Positions 1 to 5,202 of a DNA stretch of 6,153 nucleotides are shown piece after piece. Positions within the stretch are counted from its first letter, which is position 1. Every line of letters starts with the position of its first letter. The DNA lies in the NCBI GenBank assembly GCA_018263495.1, contig JAANXC010000076.1, positions 2,332 through 8,484 of the forward strand, written 5' to 3'. The position numbers were made by a program, and so were the translations under genes. This stretch comes from Nitrososphaerota archaeon. Its GTDB lineage: Archaea > Thermoproteota > Nitrososphaeria > Nitrososphaerales > Nitrosopumilaceae. Below the pieces are notes generated by a model that searched no databases, was not told the DNA's origin, and saw only the letters and a program-made list of their open reading frames with translations.

Positions 1-1
1 T

Positions 2-1153
2 ACAGAAAAAATTCCAGAACATCTTATAATGGATAAGCCAATAGCAATAACTAAAGATGATTTTATATCATTAGCATCGCATCAATTCGGTATACAATAT
101 CACTATGATGATTTTCCAAGTGATTTTATTTATGAATTTAATGTTGAGTATTCAGGCTCACAACTATTACAAATTTCTGTAATTAGACCAGATCAGTCAC
201 AAATACTTCTTTTGTCTAGATCATTACCACACTCGGACACAAAAGTTGTACATCATGAACGAATTTTTTCGGCTGATAACAGTATTAAAAAAAATATTCA
301 AATTCATTTTTCTGAAATGGGTTTCTATAATCAAAACACAGCAAGTGAAGATATGATCTTTGCAGACAGAGATGGAAAAGTGTTGAAGGGAGATTATGTA
401 TTTTTAGTGAATATCTATGGTATTGATAAAAAAGTAAGTATTATTGATTCCAAATTAATTCTTGGTGGTAAAGCATATGGAATGATGGGAACGGATGAGT
501 TACGAAGAGACCTTGCGGTCGGTCTTTTATGGGGAACCCCACTTGCTTTGTTTATTGGCATCGCTGTGGCTATCGGTTCTGTATTAGCTGGTTTGATTTA
601 TGGTGTATATTCTGGCTTTAAGGGGAAAAAAACAGACGAAGCTATGATGAGGTTTAACGACGTTATCTACGCACTTCCAGCATTACCTTTTTTGATAATT
701 CTTGCCGTGACTATTAGTAATAGTATATTTTTGTTAGTAGGATTCCTGATGATCTTTGGTTGGGTTGGTATTGCAAAGGTTTCACGCAGTATGGCACTTC
801 AAATCAAAACTAGACAATATGTAGAGGCATCACAAATGATGGGACAAAAAAACTCAAAAATAGTTTTTAAACATATTATTCCACAATTACTGCCTTATGC
901 TTTTGCTAGTATTGCAATTTCAGTCCCTGCTGCGATTACAACAGAAGCTGGCATAAGTTTTTTGGGTCTTGGTGATCCAACATTTCCCACGTGGGGACAA
1001 ATACTACATGATGCAAATACATATGGTGCTGCAGCAAGAGGATTATGGTGGTGGATTGCTCCACCTGGAATAATGATTGCGATTACAGGTCTTGCGTTTG
1101 TTTTCATTGGTAATGCATTAGATGCAATTGTAAATCCTAAGCTAAAAAAATAA
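2..1153 (+). CDS. ABC transporter permease, DppC/OppC family (5' partial)
   Basis: Inner-membrane permease subunit of a binding-protein-dependent ABC importer of the peptide/nickel (DppC/OppC/NikC) family; the substrate cannot be told from sequence. Counting from the ATG at 29, family marks are GTDELRRDL at 154-162, where the core begins, and the EAA loop (EASQMMG at 266-272, then HIIP at 282-285) that docks on the ATPase. Further marks are PTWGQIL at 320-326 and a final GNALDAIVNPK at 361-371. Hydrophobic helices lie near 164-192, 213-230, 233-252, 287-305 and 340-362. The reading frame is open to the left edge, and the N-terminal helix expected in this family is absent, so the ATG at 29 is probably internal and the gene starts outside the window. 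Before the core lie about 150 polar, strand-rich residues, much longer than the usual loop after helix 1, presumably an external domain. No partner transporter gene is visible downstream. Family assignment is firm; substrate unknown. Confidence 0.93.
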   Translation, partial: TEKIPEHLIMDKPIAITKDDFISLASHQFGIQYHYDDFPSDFIYEFNVEYSGSQLLQISVIRPDQSQILLLSRSLPHSDTKVVHHERIFSADNSIKKNIQIHFSEMGFYNQNTASEDMIFADRDGKVLKGDYVFLVNIYGIDKKVSIIDSKLILGGKAYGMMGTDELRRDLAVGLLWGTPLALFIGIAVAIGSVLAGLIYGVYSGFKGKKTDEAMMRFNDVIYALPALPFLIILAVTISNSIFLLVGFLMIFGWVGIAKVSRSMALQIKTRQYVEASQMMGQKNSKIVFKHIIPQLLPYAFASIAISVPAAITTEAGISFLGLGDPTFPTWGQILHDANTYGAAARGLWWWIAPPGIMIAITGLAFVFIGNALDAIVNPKLKK

Positions 1154-1180
1154 CTAATTTTAAAATATGTATCTAATTAG
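1144..1180. terminator. Possible shared terminator between convergent genes
   Basis: Between and over the two converging stops lie an A7 tract at 1144-1150, which is a T7 tract on the - strand just past that operon's stop, and a 6-bp inverted repeat, CTAATT 1154-1159 with AATTAG 1175-1180. Archaeal transcription usually ends at T-rich tracts, so the - strand transcript could end here. The evidence is compositional only. Confidence 0.3.
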
Positions 1181-1503
1181 GATTTGAATTCCCTGATAAT
1201 ATTCATTGCAGTATCATTTAGTTTAATGGTGTAAACTGCACTATTTTCATCGTTTGATTCTGAAAGTTTCTCACCAAATTCTGTCTTATCATGCCCTCGC
1301 TCAAAATTTCCGCCAGATTCCTTAATGCATAATGGAAATTTTTTCATGGTCAATTTTGTTTGCAATAAATAAGCAATGAATTTTTTGTACGTTTCTGTGT
1401 TATTCCAATCAGTATTCTGTTCTTGACACATAGCAATCCAGATATCTACTGTATTCTGATAAACTACCTTTTTTCGGATATTATCCAATGCAAGATTTGA
1501 CAT
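1177..1503 (-). CDS. Conserved-looking hypothetical protein, 108 aa
   Basis: I do not recognise this protein. It is soluble and mixed in charge, with no signal peptide, membrane helix or metal motif. The N-terminal two thirds looks helical (residues 4-70, with Trp22 and Trp32). A polar glycine/asparagine stretch follows near 63-88 (ESGGNFERGHDK), then a short predicted strand and helix at the end (YTIKLNDTAMNIIREF). Two cysteines, Cys26 and Cys59, do not form a recognisable site. The start is an ATG 14 bases after the stop of the zinc-ribbon gene, so it is very likely the second gene of that transcript. A weak GTGGT just before the ATG could act as a ribosome binding site. It converges on the permease gene with only 23 bases between stops. 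Real coding is likely from length, codon use and operon position; function unknown. Confidence 0.75.
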   Translation of the reverse strand: MSNLALDNIRKKVVYQNTVDIWIAMCQEQNTDWNNTETYKKFIAYLLQTKLTMKKFPLCIKESGGNFERGHDKTEFGEKLSESNDENSAVYTIKLNDTAMNIIREFKS

Positions 1504-1517
1504 TTAACCACGTATAC

Positions 1518-1835
1518 CTAAAAATCTGCACGTTTCATTTTAGAGCCGCAGCGAGGACAATCTCCACCCTTGAATCGGTGGTTACAAGTTAGACAGACAT
1601 ATCTTACACCAGTACCTTGACCTTGACCAAATAGTCCTCCAAAACCAAATCCTGATCCTGATCCACTAGAACCTCTCATTCGTGACATCATTCTCTTTCT
1701 CAAAATTAGTGGAAAGATGATAAAGATTGCTAGTGCTGCACCCAAACCATATGGAAACGGTAGAACCAATTGCAGTCCAATACTTACAGCCAAAGATGCG
1801 AACAAAAATACTAGATAACCCTTGTAATTTATCAT
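1518..1835 (-). CDS. Membrane-anchored zinc-ribbon protein, 105 aa
   Basis: Small membrane protein with a cytoplasmic-type zinc ribbon at its C-terminus. Two hydrophobic helices lie at about residues 7-25 and 30-45, followed by a basic stop-transfer run (RKRMMSRMR at 46-54). A flexible Gly/Ser/Phe/Gln linker (about 55-76) leads to the metal site YVCLTCNHRF...DCPRCGSKM, with Cys81, Cys84, Cys93 and Cys96 (CxxC-x8-CxxC). Such ribbons typically bind one zinc and mediate protein or nucleic acid contacts; the partner here is unknown. The basic residues after helix 2 suggest that the ribbon faces the cytoplasm (positive-inside rule). The ATG lies about 27 bases from the centre of a clear TATA box, which fixes the start and implies a leaderless transcript. 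It is the first gene of a unit with the 108-aa gene downstream. Architecture is sure; role unknown. Confidence 0.87.
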   Translation of the reverse strand: MINYKGYLVFLFASLAVSIGLQLVLPFPYGLGAALAIFIIFPLILRKRMMSRMRGSSGSGSGFGFGGLFGQGQGTGVRYVCLTCNHRFKGGDCPRCGSKMKRADF

Positions 1836-1857
1836 AATGAAAAAATTAGCAAAAAAA

Positions 1858-1867
1858 CTTTATAAAG
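1858..1867 (-). promoter_or_regulatory. TATA box of the zinc-ribbon operon
   Basis: The sequence CTTTATAAAG, a perfect 10-base palindrome and a good archaeal TATA box, is centred about 27 bases upstream of the ATG at 1835. Transcription would begin at or within a few bases of the start codon, so the mRNA is probably leaderless. It shows that this unit has its own promoter and is not only read through from the JAMM gene upstream. Confidence 0.65.
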
Positions 1868-1911
1868 GTTTGTCAGAATTTTTGCACTCTTAATTCTACA
1901 ATCTATTAATG

Positions 1912-2310
1912 TTAAACAACTACAAATGGAATTTCTTTTCCATCACTATCCCAAGCAAATATGTCATCGTCCTCATAAGGTGACTTTACAATCATTGAAA
2001 CAAGACCAAAAAAATTATTCAAATCAGTTAGAGATGGTTCAGCTGAACCAACAGGATGAGAATGAACGATGCCGACATAACTAGGATCCAGTGGTAATGG
2101 ATTGTTAGGAAATCCAGCAAAGTCTGCTCCTGTTTCAGAAAATGGTGGTACTACTAATCCATTTATGAATACATCACCACGTTTTGCTTTTCCGCGTAAA
2201 ATCAAGATGCCTTCATTTGGATGATTCATCTTACAAAAAGACAAGATGCCATCTCTTGCATCCTTAGACAATGATATCTTACGTTCAAATTTTTTCTTTT
2301 TTAATTGCAA
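1912..2310 (-). CDS. JAMM/MPN-family (Mov34/JAB1) metalloprotease
   Basis: Zinc metalloprotease domain of the JAB1/MPN/Mov34 type. In archaea and eukaryotes this family cuts isopeptide or peptide bonds next to ubiquitin-like proteins (Rpn11, archaeal JAMM). The whole 132-residue protein is the domain. The JAMM motif is complete: Glu33 (HPNEGILIL), then HSHP with His83 and His85, then Ser93 and Asp96, matching H-x-H-x7-S-x2-D. It is therefore predicted active. It has no membrane helix and no extra domains. The start is TTG at 2310. The frame is closed by a stop just upstream, and the first in-frame ATG (Met28) would remove the N-terminal strand and helix that belong to the fold. GGAG at 2321-2318 lies 7 bases before the TTG, inside the end of the upstream gene. 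It is coupled to the coiled-coil gene. The natural substrate, perhaps a SAMP/Urm1-like tag, is inference. Confidence 0.93.
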   Translation of the reverse strand: MQLKKKKFERKISLSKDARDGILSFCKMNHPNEGILILRGKAKRGDVFINGLVVPPFSETGADFAGFPNNPLPLDPSYVGIVHSHPVGSAEPSLTDLNNFFGLVSMIVKSPYEDDDIFAWDSDGKEIPFVVV

Positions 2311-2314
2311 ACCA

Positions 2315-3598
2315 TTACTCCGTTCTTATAACATATTGTACAGCTGAAATTTCATTTAAAATAGACTCTACAGATTTAACAAATTTAGGAATGAGTTCGG
2401 TTGTATCTTTCAACTCTTTCTCTATAGATCTAATTTTTGATTCCAAAGATGATTTATCATTTCTATGCTTACTAAGAACAGATTCTTTTTGTTTCAGCTG
2501 ACCATTGTTAAATCCCAATAATTTACTTTCAATATCACTTTTAGATCGATTAAAAACAGAAATTTTTTCAATGAATCCAGGAATAAGTAAAAGTGTCTCA
2601 TCAATTTGTAATAATGATTTATCAGTATCCTTAACAGATACAGAGCCTGATTGTATTCCCTTGCGTGTCGATTCTAATATTTGTATAATGTCTTGTTTGT
2701 TAGAATCAACCAATACATCATATGGATTTGCAATTAAATCTGCTAATAATTTTTTTAGTGGCTTATCAAGTGAGGAAACATAAACATACTTGTTTAGTGG
2801 TCTTGAAATCTTAGTAAGATGTAATTCGATCTCATTCCTAATTTTATTTTTTTCAGAAGATAAAGAATCTAGCTTTTCATTAATTTGTAGAAATTCTGTA
2901 TACTCACTGCTGTTTTTAATATTCTCAATCTCTTTTTCATCACTATCAATTGTAGCAATTAGATCATCGATGGTTTTTGTAGTTAGTTTTTCCTGTTCGC
3001 CTAAATCACTAATTGATTTTTTTGATTGCTCAATCTTATTCATAGTATTCAAAATTTGTTCAATTTTAGTTTCTAATTCAGTGTAATTCGTAATTATGGT
3101 AGAAATTTCATCATTCCCATCTGTCATTACCTTAAGATCATCTTTTAACTTGCCAGCATATTTCTTTGCAAATATATGAATAACACTAGATTGTCTTCCT
3201 AATGAGTCCCCGATTTTCTTTAGCATTCTGCCAGCAATTGCATTAAAATTTTTCACATCACCATAGGAATTTATCTCTGGTAGTTGAACAATTGATTCCC
3301 TCTTGATAACTGATATAACCTCTTTTTTTCCCCGCTCAACTAATCGTTTTAAGTGAACATCTATATCGTCTACATTTAGCGTATCACGTTCTAGATCAAT
3401 AGCAATATGTAGAATTGTTTCGCAACTTGATTTAATTTTATTTTTAAATGTTTTAGTCTCAGCAATTATTGTTTTTGTTCGAATTGAATGTATCTCATCA
3501 ATAACATTCGGTACATCAGAAAGCAAAATTTGTTTTTTTTGAGGAGCTATTTCTGGCTCCTGTTTTTGTGGTTTTTTCTTGCCCCATCCAAATACCAT
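2315..3598 (-). CDS. Coiled-coil protein of unknown function, 427 aa
   Basis: I do not recognise a named family. The protein begins MVFGWGKKK, an aromatic-basic tip, followed by a Pro/Gln/Lys-rich tail. A helical N-terminal part (about 30-160) includes a strongly basic stretch (HLKRLVERGKKE). Long heptad-like helices at about 165-263 follow. A more globular middle (about 264-340) contains YVYVSSLDKPLKKLL and NPYDVLV. A second coiled coil spans about 344-420. The layout suggests an antiparallel hairpin or filament-forming rod, comparable in style to SMC-like or ESCRT-associated proteins, though no ATPase motifs (Walker A/B) are present. Start choice: the frame extends to a TTG at 3634, but a TATA box lies about 26 bases before the ATG at 3598, so the shorter form is preferred. 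Its stop is 4 bases from the JAMM protease start, implying an operon and possibly a shared process. Confidence 0.88.
   Translation of the reverse strand: MVFGWGKKKPQKQEPEIAPQKKQILLSDVPNVIDEIHSIRTKTIIAETKTFKNKIKSSCETILHIAIDLERDTLNVDDIDVHLKRLVERGKKEVISVIKRESIVQLPEINSYGDVKNFNAIAGRMLKKIGDSLGRQSSVIHIFAKKYAGKLKDDLKVMTDGNDEISTIITNYTELETKIEQILNTMNKIEQSKKSISDLGEQEKLTTKTIDDLIATIDSDEKEIENIKNSSEYTEFLQINEKLDSLSSEKNKIRNEIELHLTKISRPLNKYVYVSSLDKPLKKLLADLIANPYDVLVDSNKQDIIQILESTRKGIQSGSVSVKDTDKSLLQIDETLLLIPGFIEKISVFNRSKSDIESKLLGFNNGQLKQKESVLSKHRNDKSSLESKIRSIEKELKDTTELIPKFVKSVESILNEISAVQYVIRTE
2318..2321 (-). promoter_or_regulatory. Shine-Dalgarno site deciding the TTG start
   Basis: GGAG with a 7-base spacer precedes the TTG at 2310 and overlaps the last codons of the upstream coiled-coil gene. 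It supports the non-ATG start and suggests that ribosomes finishing the first gene start the second. Confidence 0.6.
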
Positions 3599-3618
3599 AA
3601 TTAAATCTAAAATTACAA

Positions 3619-3628
3619 TTTTAAATAT
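3619..3628 (-). promoter_or_regulatory. TATA box of the coiled-coil/JAMM operon
   Basis: On the - strand this reads ATATTTAAAA, centred about 26 bases before the ATG at 3598. It predicts a leaderless mRNA and rules against the longer TTG start at 3634, which would lie upstream of the promoter element. Confidence 0.6.
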
Positions 3629-3668
3629 GTTCAAGTGCTCACATTAGAAAATTTGGAATGGAATAGCC

Positions 3669-3678
3669 TAAAATATTC
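3669..3678 (+). promoter_or_regulatory. Probable TATA box of the two-helix membrane protein gene
   Basis: TAAAATATTC is centred about 24 bases before the GTG at 3697, in the 98-base gap between divergent genes. The fit to a TATA box is fair; the region is A/T-rich overall, so the exact element is uncertain. Confidence 0.4.
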
Positions 3679-3696
3679 AAAATATACATTTAGTCT

Positions 3697-4053
3697 GTGA
3701 GTGATACACGTTTTATCATATTAGGTGTCGGATTAGTTTTTGCAGGAATTATTATTCTATCAGTTTTTGGTGCTCAATTTGATGAGATCACCATGCAGGA
3801 AGAATTCCATGTGTGTTATGAATATCATGCTGATATGCCACCAACAGAGATTGATTGTGACATTGCAGCTCAAAATAAGATGGTTATTTTTGCAATTGTT
3901 GCATTACTGATTGCATGTGGAATTGTATCGTTAGTAAAAGGAATAAAAGGCAAATGGGATCAAGATGTAAAACCGGAAGACATGGTAGGACCAAGTGGTT
4001 CTTTTGATACACGTGATGGACCAAACGATTCTGATCAAAATGATACAAAATAA
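3697..4053 (+). CDS. Two-helix membrane protein, 118 aa
   Basis: I do not recognise a family. Two hydrophobic helices lie at about residues 6-25 and 61-81. The loop between them is acidic and holds Cys40 and Cys54 (HVCYEYH...IDCDIAA), which could form a disulfide on the outer face. After helix 2 come basic residues (KGIKGK) and then a polar, very acidic C-terminal tail (about 87-118, rich in Asp, Gly and Asn). By the positive-inside rule both ends would be cytoplasmic and the Cys loop external. The start is GTG at 3697, giving MSDTRF; no in-frame ATG is closer than Met33, which would lose helix 1. A TATA-like element lies about 24 bases upstream, so the transcript is likely leaderless. It is divergent from the coiled-coil operon and followed 32 bases later by a membrane microprotein gene. 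Function unknown. Confidence 0.82.
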   Translation: MSDTRFIILGVGLVFAGIIILSVFGAQFDEITMQEEFHVCYEYHADMPPTEIDCDIAAQNKMVIFAIVALLIACGIVSLVKGIKGKWDQDVKPEDMVGPSGSFDTRDGPNDSDQNDTK

Positions 4054-4054
4054 A

Positions 4055-4064
4055 ATTATATTTT
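4055..4064 (+). promoter_or_regulatory. TATA box of the 31-aa membrane microprotein gene
   Basis: ATTATATTTT is centred about 26 bases before the ATG at 4086 and lies immediately after the stop of the preceding gene. The spacing is what a leaderless archaeal gene needs and is the main reason to accept the tiny ORF. Confidence 0.5.
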
Positions 4065-4085
4065 ACAATGTTTTTGGTTAGTTAA

Positions 4086-4181
4086 ATGAATGATACATTT
4101 TTTACAGAATTCATAATATTGGCTGGGGTAGTTGGTGCTATACTTGCATTTTTGATAATAAAACGTTGGCGTGAAGAATAA
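4086..4181 (+). CDS. Single-helix membrane microprotein, 31 aa
   Basis: A short ORF encodes an N-terminal polar segment (MNDTFFTE), one hydrophobic helix (about residues 9-25, FIILAGVVGAILAFLII) and a charged tail KRWREE. By the positive-inside rule the tail is cytoplasmic. It resembles the small single-pass subunits or regulators found beside larger membrane proteins, but no family is recognised. Support for it being real: a well placed TATA box, an ATG 26 bases downstream of it, a clean helix-plus-basic-tail design, and its position filling the gap between two genes. It lies 32 bases after the two-helix membrane protein gene, so the two may be related in function. It ends 11 bases from the stop of the converging gene. 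Possible but not certain. Confidence 0.58.
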   Translation: MNDTFFTEFIILAGVVGAILAFLIIKRWREE

Positions 4182-4202
4182 AATGTTATTTTTTATATTT
4201 TA
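4182..4202. terminator. T-rich intergenic tract between convergent genes
   Basis: The 11-base gap and its edges are almost pure A/T, with TTATTTTTTATATTTT at 4187-4202 giving a T-rich run on the + strand just past the microprotein stop. This is typical of an archaeal intrinsic terminator for the + strand. It is supported by composition only. Confidence 0.35.
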
Positions 4203-4489
4203 ATTTCAAACATATCATCTTTTGAAACGCCTTTCCATACTCCTATCATTCCTTCCGCTTCTGCTGGCTCAACTTTAGTTATTTTCTGAATCTTGATATG
4301 ATCAGGATTTGGTGGCATCCATAACATTGCCATATAATCATCTACATCTCCCGCCTTACTTGGAAGAGCCATAATGATTTTATCTTTTGAAAAACCATTC
4401 GCAACTAATGCGTTTGTTGATTTTTCTATAAGATCTTGACGACCATGCGTGAACAGATAAACATTTTTTGTGGTATCTATCTCTGCCAT
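4193..4489 (-). CDS. Hypothetical soluble protein, 98 aa
   Basis: No family is recognised. The first half has a strand-helix-strand look: NVYLFTHGRQDLIEK (9-23), a helix with STNALVANGFS, then KIIMALPS (37-44). This faintly resembles one unit of a nucleotide-binding alpha/beta fold, but no glycine-rich loop is present. The middle contains DDYMAMLWMPPNPDHI and the end is another strand-like run (GMIGVWKGVSKDDMFEIKI). It has no cysteines, membrane segments or signal peptide, so it is probably cytoplasmic. The ATG at 4489 follows an ACATAAAA TATA-like element by about 29 bases. It stands alone, converging on the membrane microprotein gene. Coding is well supported by length and composition; function unknown. 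Confidence 0.8.
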   Translation of the reverse strand: MAEIDTTKNVYLFTHGRQDLIEKSTNALVANGFSKDKIIMALPSKAGDVDDYMAMLWMPPNPDHIKIQKITKVEPAEAEGMIGVWKGVSKDDMFEIKI

Positions 4490-4514
4490 TGTTAGTTATC
4501 AATTATTGTCTCAC

Positions 4515-4522
4515 TTTTATGT
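4515..4522 (-). promoter_or_regulatory. Probable TATA box of the 98-aa gene
   Basis: On the - strand this reads ACATAAAA, centred about 29 bases before the ATG at 4489. Position and composition fit a TATA box driving a transcript with almost no leader. Confidence 0.4.
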
Positions 4523-4690
4523 TATACCAAATCAGAAGACGCCGGGAGAGTGCCTGCTTTAATTGGACAGAAACCATAACGATTCTGCCTCATTTCTGTG
4601 ATTAGTTAGGCGTAGTGATAGTTAAGTCTTGATCAATGTACTCTGTCTAACAAATACAAGAAGAGAGATTATGTAGAAGCTCTACCTAGT
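4523..4690. other. Intergenic stretch with a GC-richer patch, no convincing gene
   Basis: Upstream of the microprotein array I find no gene I would defend. The part near 4538-4556 (GACGCCGGGAGAGTGCC) is clearly richer in G/C than the surroundings. Small inverted repeats are present: ACAGAAA 4567-4573 with TTTCTGT 4593-4599; the palindrome TTGATCAA at 4629-4636; and GTAGA 4673-4677 with TCTAC 4681-4685. No tRNA T-arm or clear C/D boxes are visible. It could hold a small RNA, the promoter and leader of the array, or a decayed gene. Confidence 0.4.
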
Positions 4691-4700
4691 AGGATTTAGA

Positions 4701-4844
4701 ATGAACACACCTAAAGATGTTGAAAAATATTTTGAAAACTCAAAATGTAAAATATGTGGAGTTGTAGTTCAACCACATTTTCAGGGCAATACCAAACTCC
4801 CAAAAGAAGAACATTTAGCTAAAGAGCATAGTGATTTAGAATGA
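4701..4844 (+). CDS. Small C2H2-type zinc-finger protein, 47 aa
   Basis: The ORF is below usual gene-calling length. Its only clear feature is a zinc-finger pattern: Cys16-x2-Cys19 (SKCKICG) and His38-x4-His43 (EEHLAKEHSDLE). The last His pair sits in a charged helix-like end, as in C2H2/BED-like fingers. The finger loop of 18 residues between the pairs is somewhat long. Single small fingers of this kind are common in archaeal viruses and mobile elements and often bind nucleic acid; that role is inference. The start ATG follows AGGATTTAGA, whose GGAT may serve as a weak ribosome binding site. The gene ends in ATGA, shared with the start of the next ORF, so translation is probably coupled. It is the first member of the microprotein array. 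No family name assigned. Confidence 0.62.
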   Translation: MNTPKDVEKYFENSKCKICGVVVQPHFQGNTKLPKEEHLAKEHSDLE

Positions 4845-4915
4845 AAAGATTAACTCTTTGGGTTGTGATAGGTGTACCAATACTAGTTGTTATTTTGTAT
4901 CTATTTGGGATTTAA
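4841..4915 (+). CDS. Single-helix membrane microprotein, 24 aa
   Basis: A tiny ORF overlaps the stop of the zinc-finger gene by ATGA. It encodes MKR followed by one continuous hydrophobic helix (LWVVIGVPILVVILYLF), with no tail. By the positive-inside rule the basic N-terminus would stay inside. It has the minimal form of a small membrane peptide, comparable in size to toxin-like or regulatory peptides, but nothing proves such a role. Support comes from the stop/start overlap, the repeated junction sequence in front of it (GTGATTTAGAATGA, where GTGAT matches part of an archaeal ribosome binding site), and the clean hydrophobic design. Confidence 0.5.
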   Translation: MKRLTLWVVIGVPILVVILYLFGI

Positions 4916-4916
4916 A

Positions 4917-5024
4917 ATGAACGTAGAACAAAGAAAGAAAAAAAAGAATAAAGTACGACAAAGAAGAAAAACCAAAAAAACAAAAATCAAAAAATCTCGC
5001 AAAACTGCGTGGTCAAAAAAATGA
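4917..5024 (+). CDS. Very basic microprotein, 35 aa
   Basis: The start lies one base after the preceding stop, in the junction GGGATTTAAAATGA. Nineteen of the 35 residues are Lys or Arg (for example QRKKKKNKVRQRRKTKK), and there is a single Trp near the end (KTAWSKK). Such composition suggests a disordered nucleic-acid-binding or ribosome-binding peptide, as in the smallest archaeal ribosomal proteins, but it matches none that I know. The A-rich DNA makes Lys-rich chance ORFs easy, so the tight spacing and repeated junction motif carry most of the weight. Moderately likely to be translated. Confidence 0.48.
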   Translation: MNVEQRKKKKNKVRQRRKTKKTKIKKSRKTAWSKK

Positions 5025-5115
5025 CACTTAACTTGATTCTTTTCTAATCGCCTTTACTAATAGTTTATTCCTGAACATGCAAAATTTTTATCGATTAATT
5101 GTGTTAGAGTATAAT
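5025..5115. other. Gap splitting the microprotein array, with a new promoter
   Basis: This is a 91-base gap with no ORF. It contains a TATA-like element near its right end (5085-5093), so the array may be two transcription units: 4701-5024 and 5116-5837. Nothing else is recognised. Confidence 0.4.
5085..5093 (+). promoter_or_regulatory. Probable TATA box of the second part of the array
   Basis: TTTTTATCG is centred about 27 bases before the GTG at 5116, the right spacing for a leaderless start. The fit is moderate because the region is A/T-rich. Confidence 0.4.
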
Positions 5116-5202
5116 GTGAGCAAGACAAGTAGGAAAAAGAAGAAGAAAAAGAGTACGGAAAATGAACAGAAACTAGGTATAGAGGAGTTATTAGATAATT
5201 GA
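5116..5202 (+). CDS. Basic-acidic microprotein, 28 aa
   Basis: A short ORF has a GTG start; the ATG two bases earlier is followed at once by a stop. The product has a basic head (SKTSRKKKKKKS) and an acidic helix-like end (ENEQKLGIEELLDN). A TATA-like element lies about 27 bases upstream. Its last codons contain GAGGAG, which is also the ribosome binding site of the next gene, and its TGA overlaps the next TTG start as TTGA. It may therefore act mainly as a leader ORF that brings ribosomes to the 93-aa gene. No family recognised. Confidence 0.42.
   Translation: MSKTSRKKKKKKSTENEQKLGIEELLDN
5182..5187 (+). promoter_or_regulatory. Shine-Dalgarno site for the TTG start at 5199
   Basis: GAGGAG lies 11 bases before the TTG, the only possible start of the 93-aa frame because a TAA precedes it directly. 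The spacing is a little long but workable, and the overlap with the upstream ORF suggests coupled translation. Confidence 0.5.

Noticed and set aside
895..1107. 70-residue frame on the - strand inside the permease gene
   Set aside because: Lies wholly within the well supported permease reading frame, has no promoter, and the composition is that of an antisense shadow.
2271..3086. Three + strand frames of 76, 92 and 98 residues opposite the coiled-coil gene
   Set aside because: They are antisense to a long heptad-patterned protein. Their Ser/Phe/Leu-rich composition is what the reverse of Lys/Glu/Asp codons gives.
3599..3634. Twelve-residue N-terminal extension of the coiled-coil protein from a TTG
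   Set aside because: It would start upstream of the best TATA box, and the ATG at 3598 has the correct spacing and gives the MVFGWGKKK start.
4519..4605. 28-codon ORF (MLYQIRRRRESACF...) in the GC-richer patch
   Set aside because: Overlaps the TATA box of the divergent 98-aa gene, has no promoter or ribosome binding site of its own, and no recognisable pattern.
4600..4640. Possible C/D box small RNA (GTGATAG and similar)
   Set aside because: No full C box (RTGATGA) with a matching D box (CTGA) at suitable distance on either strand.
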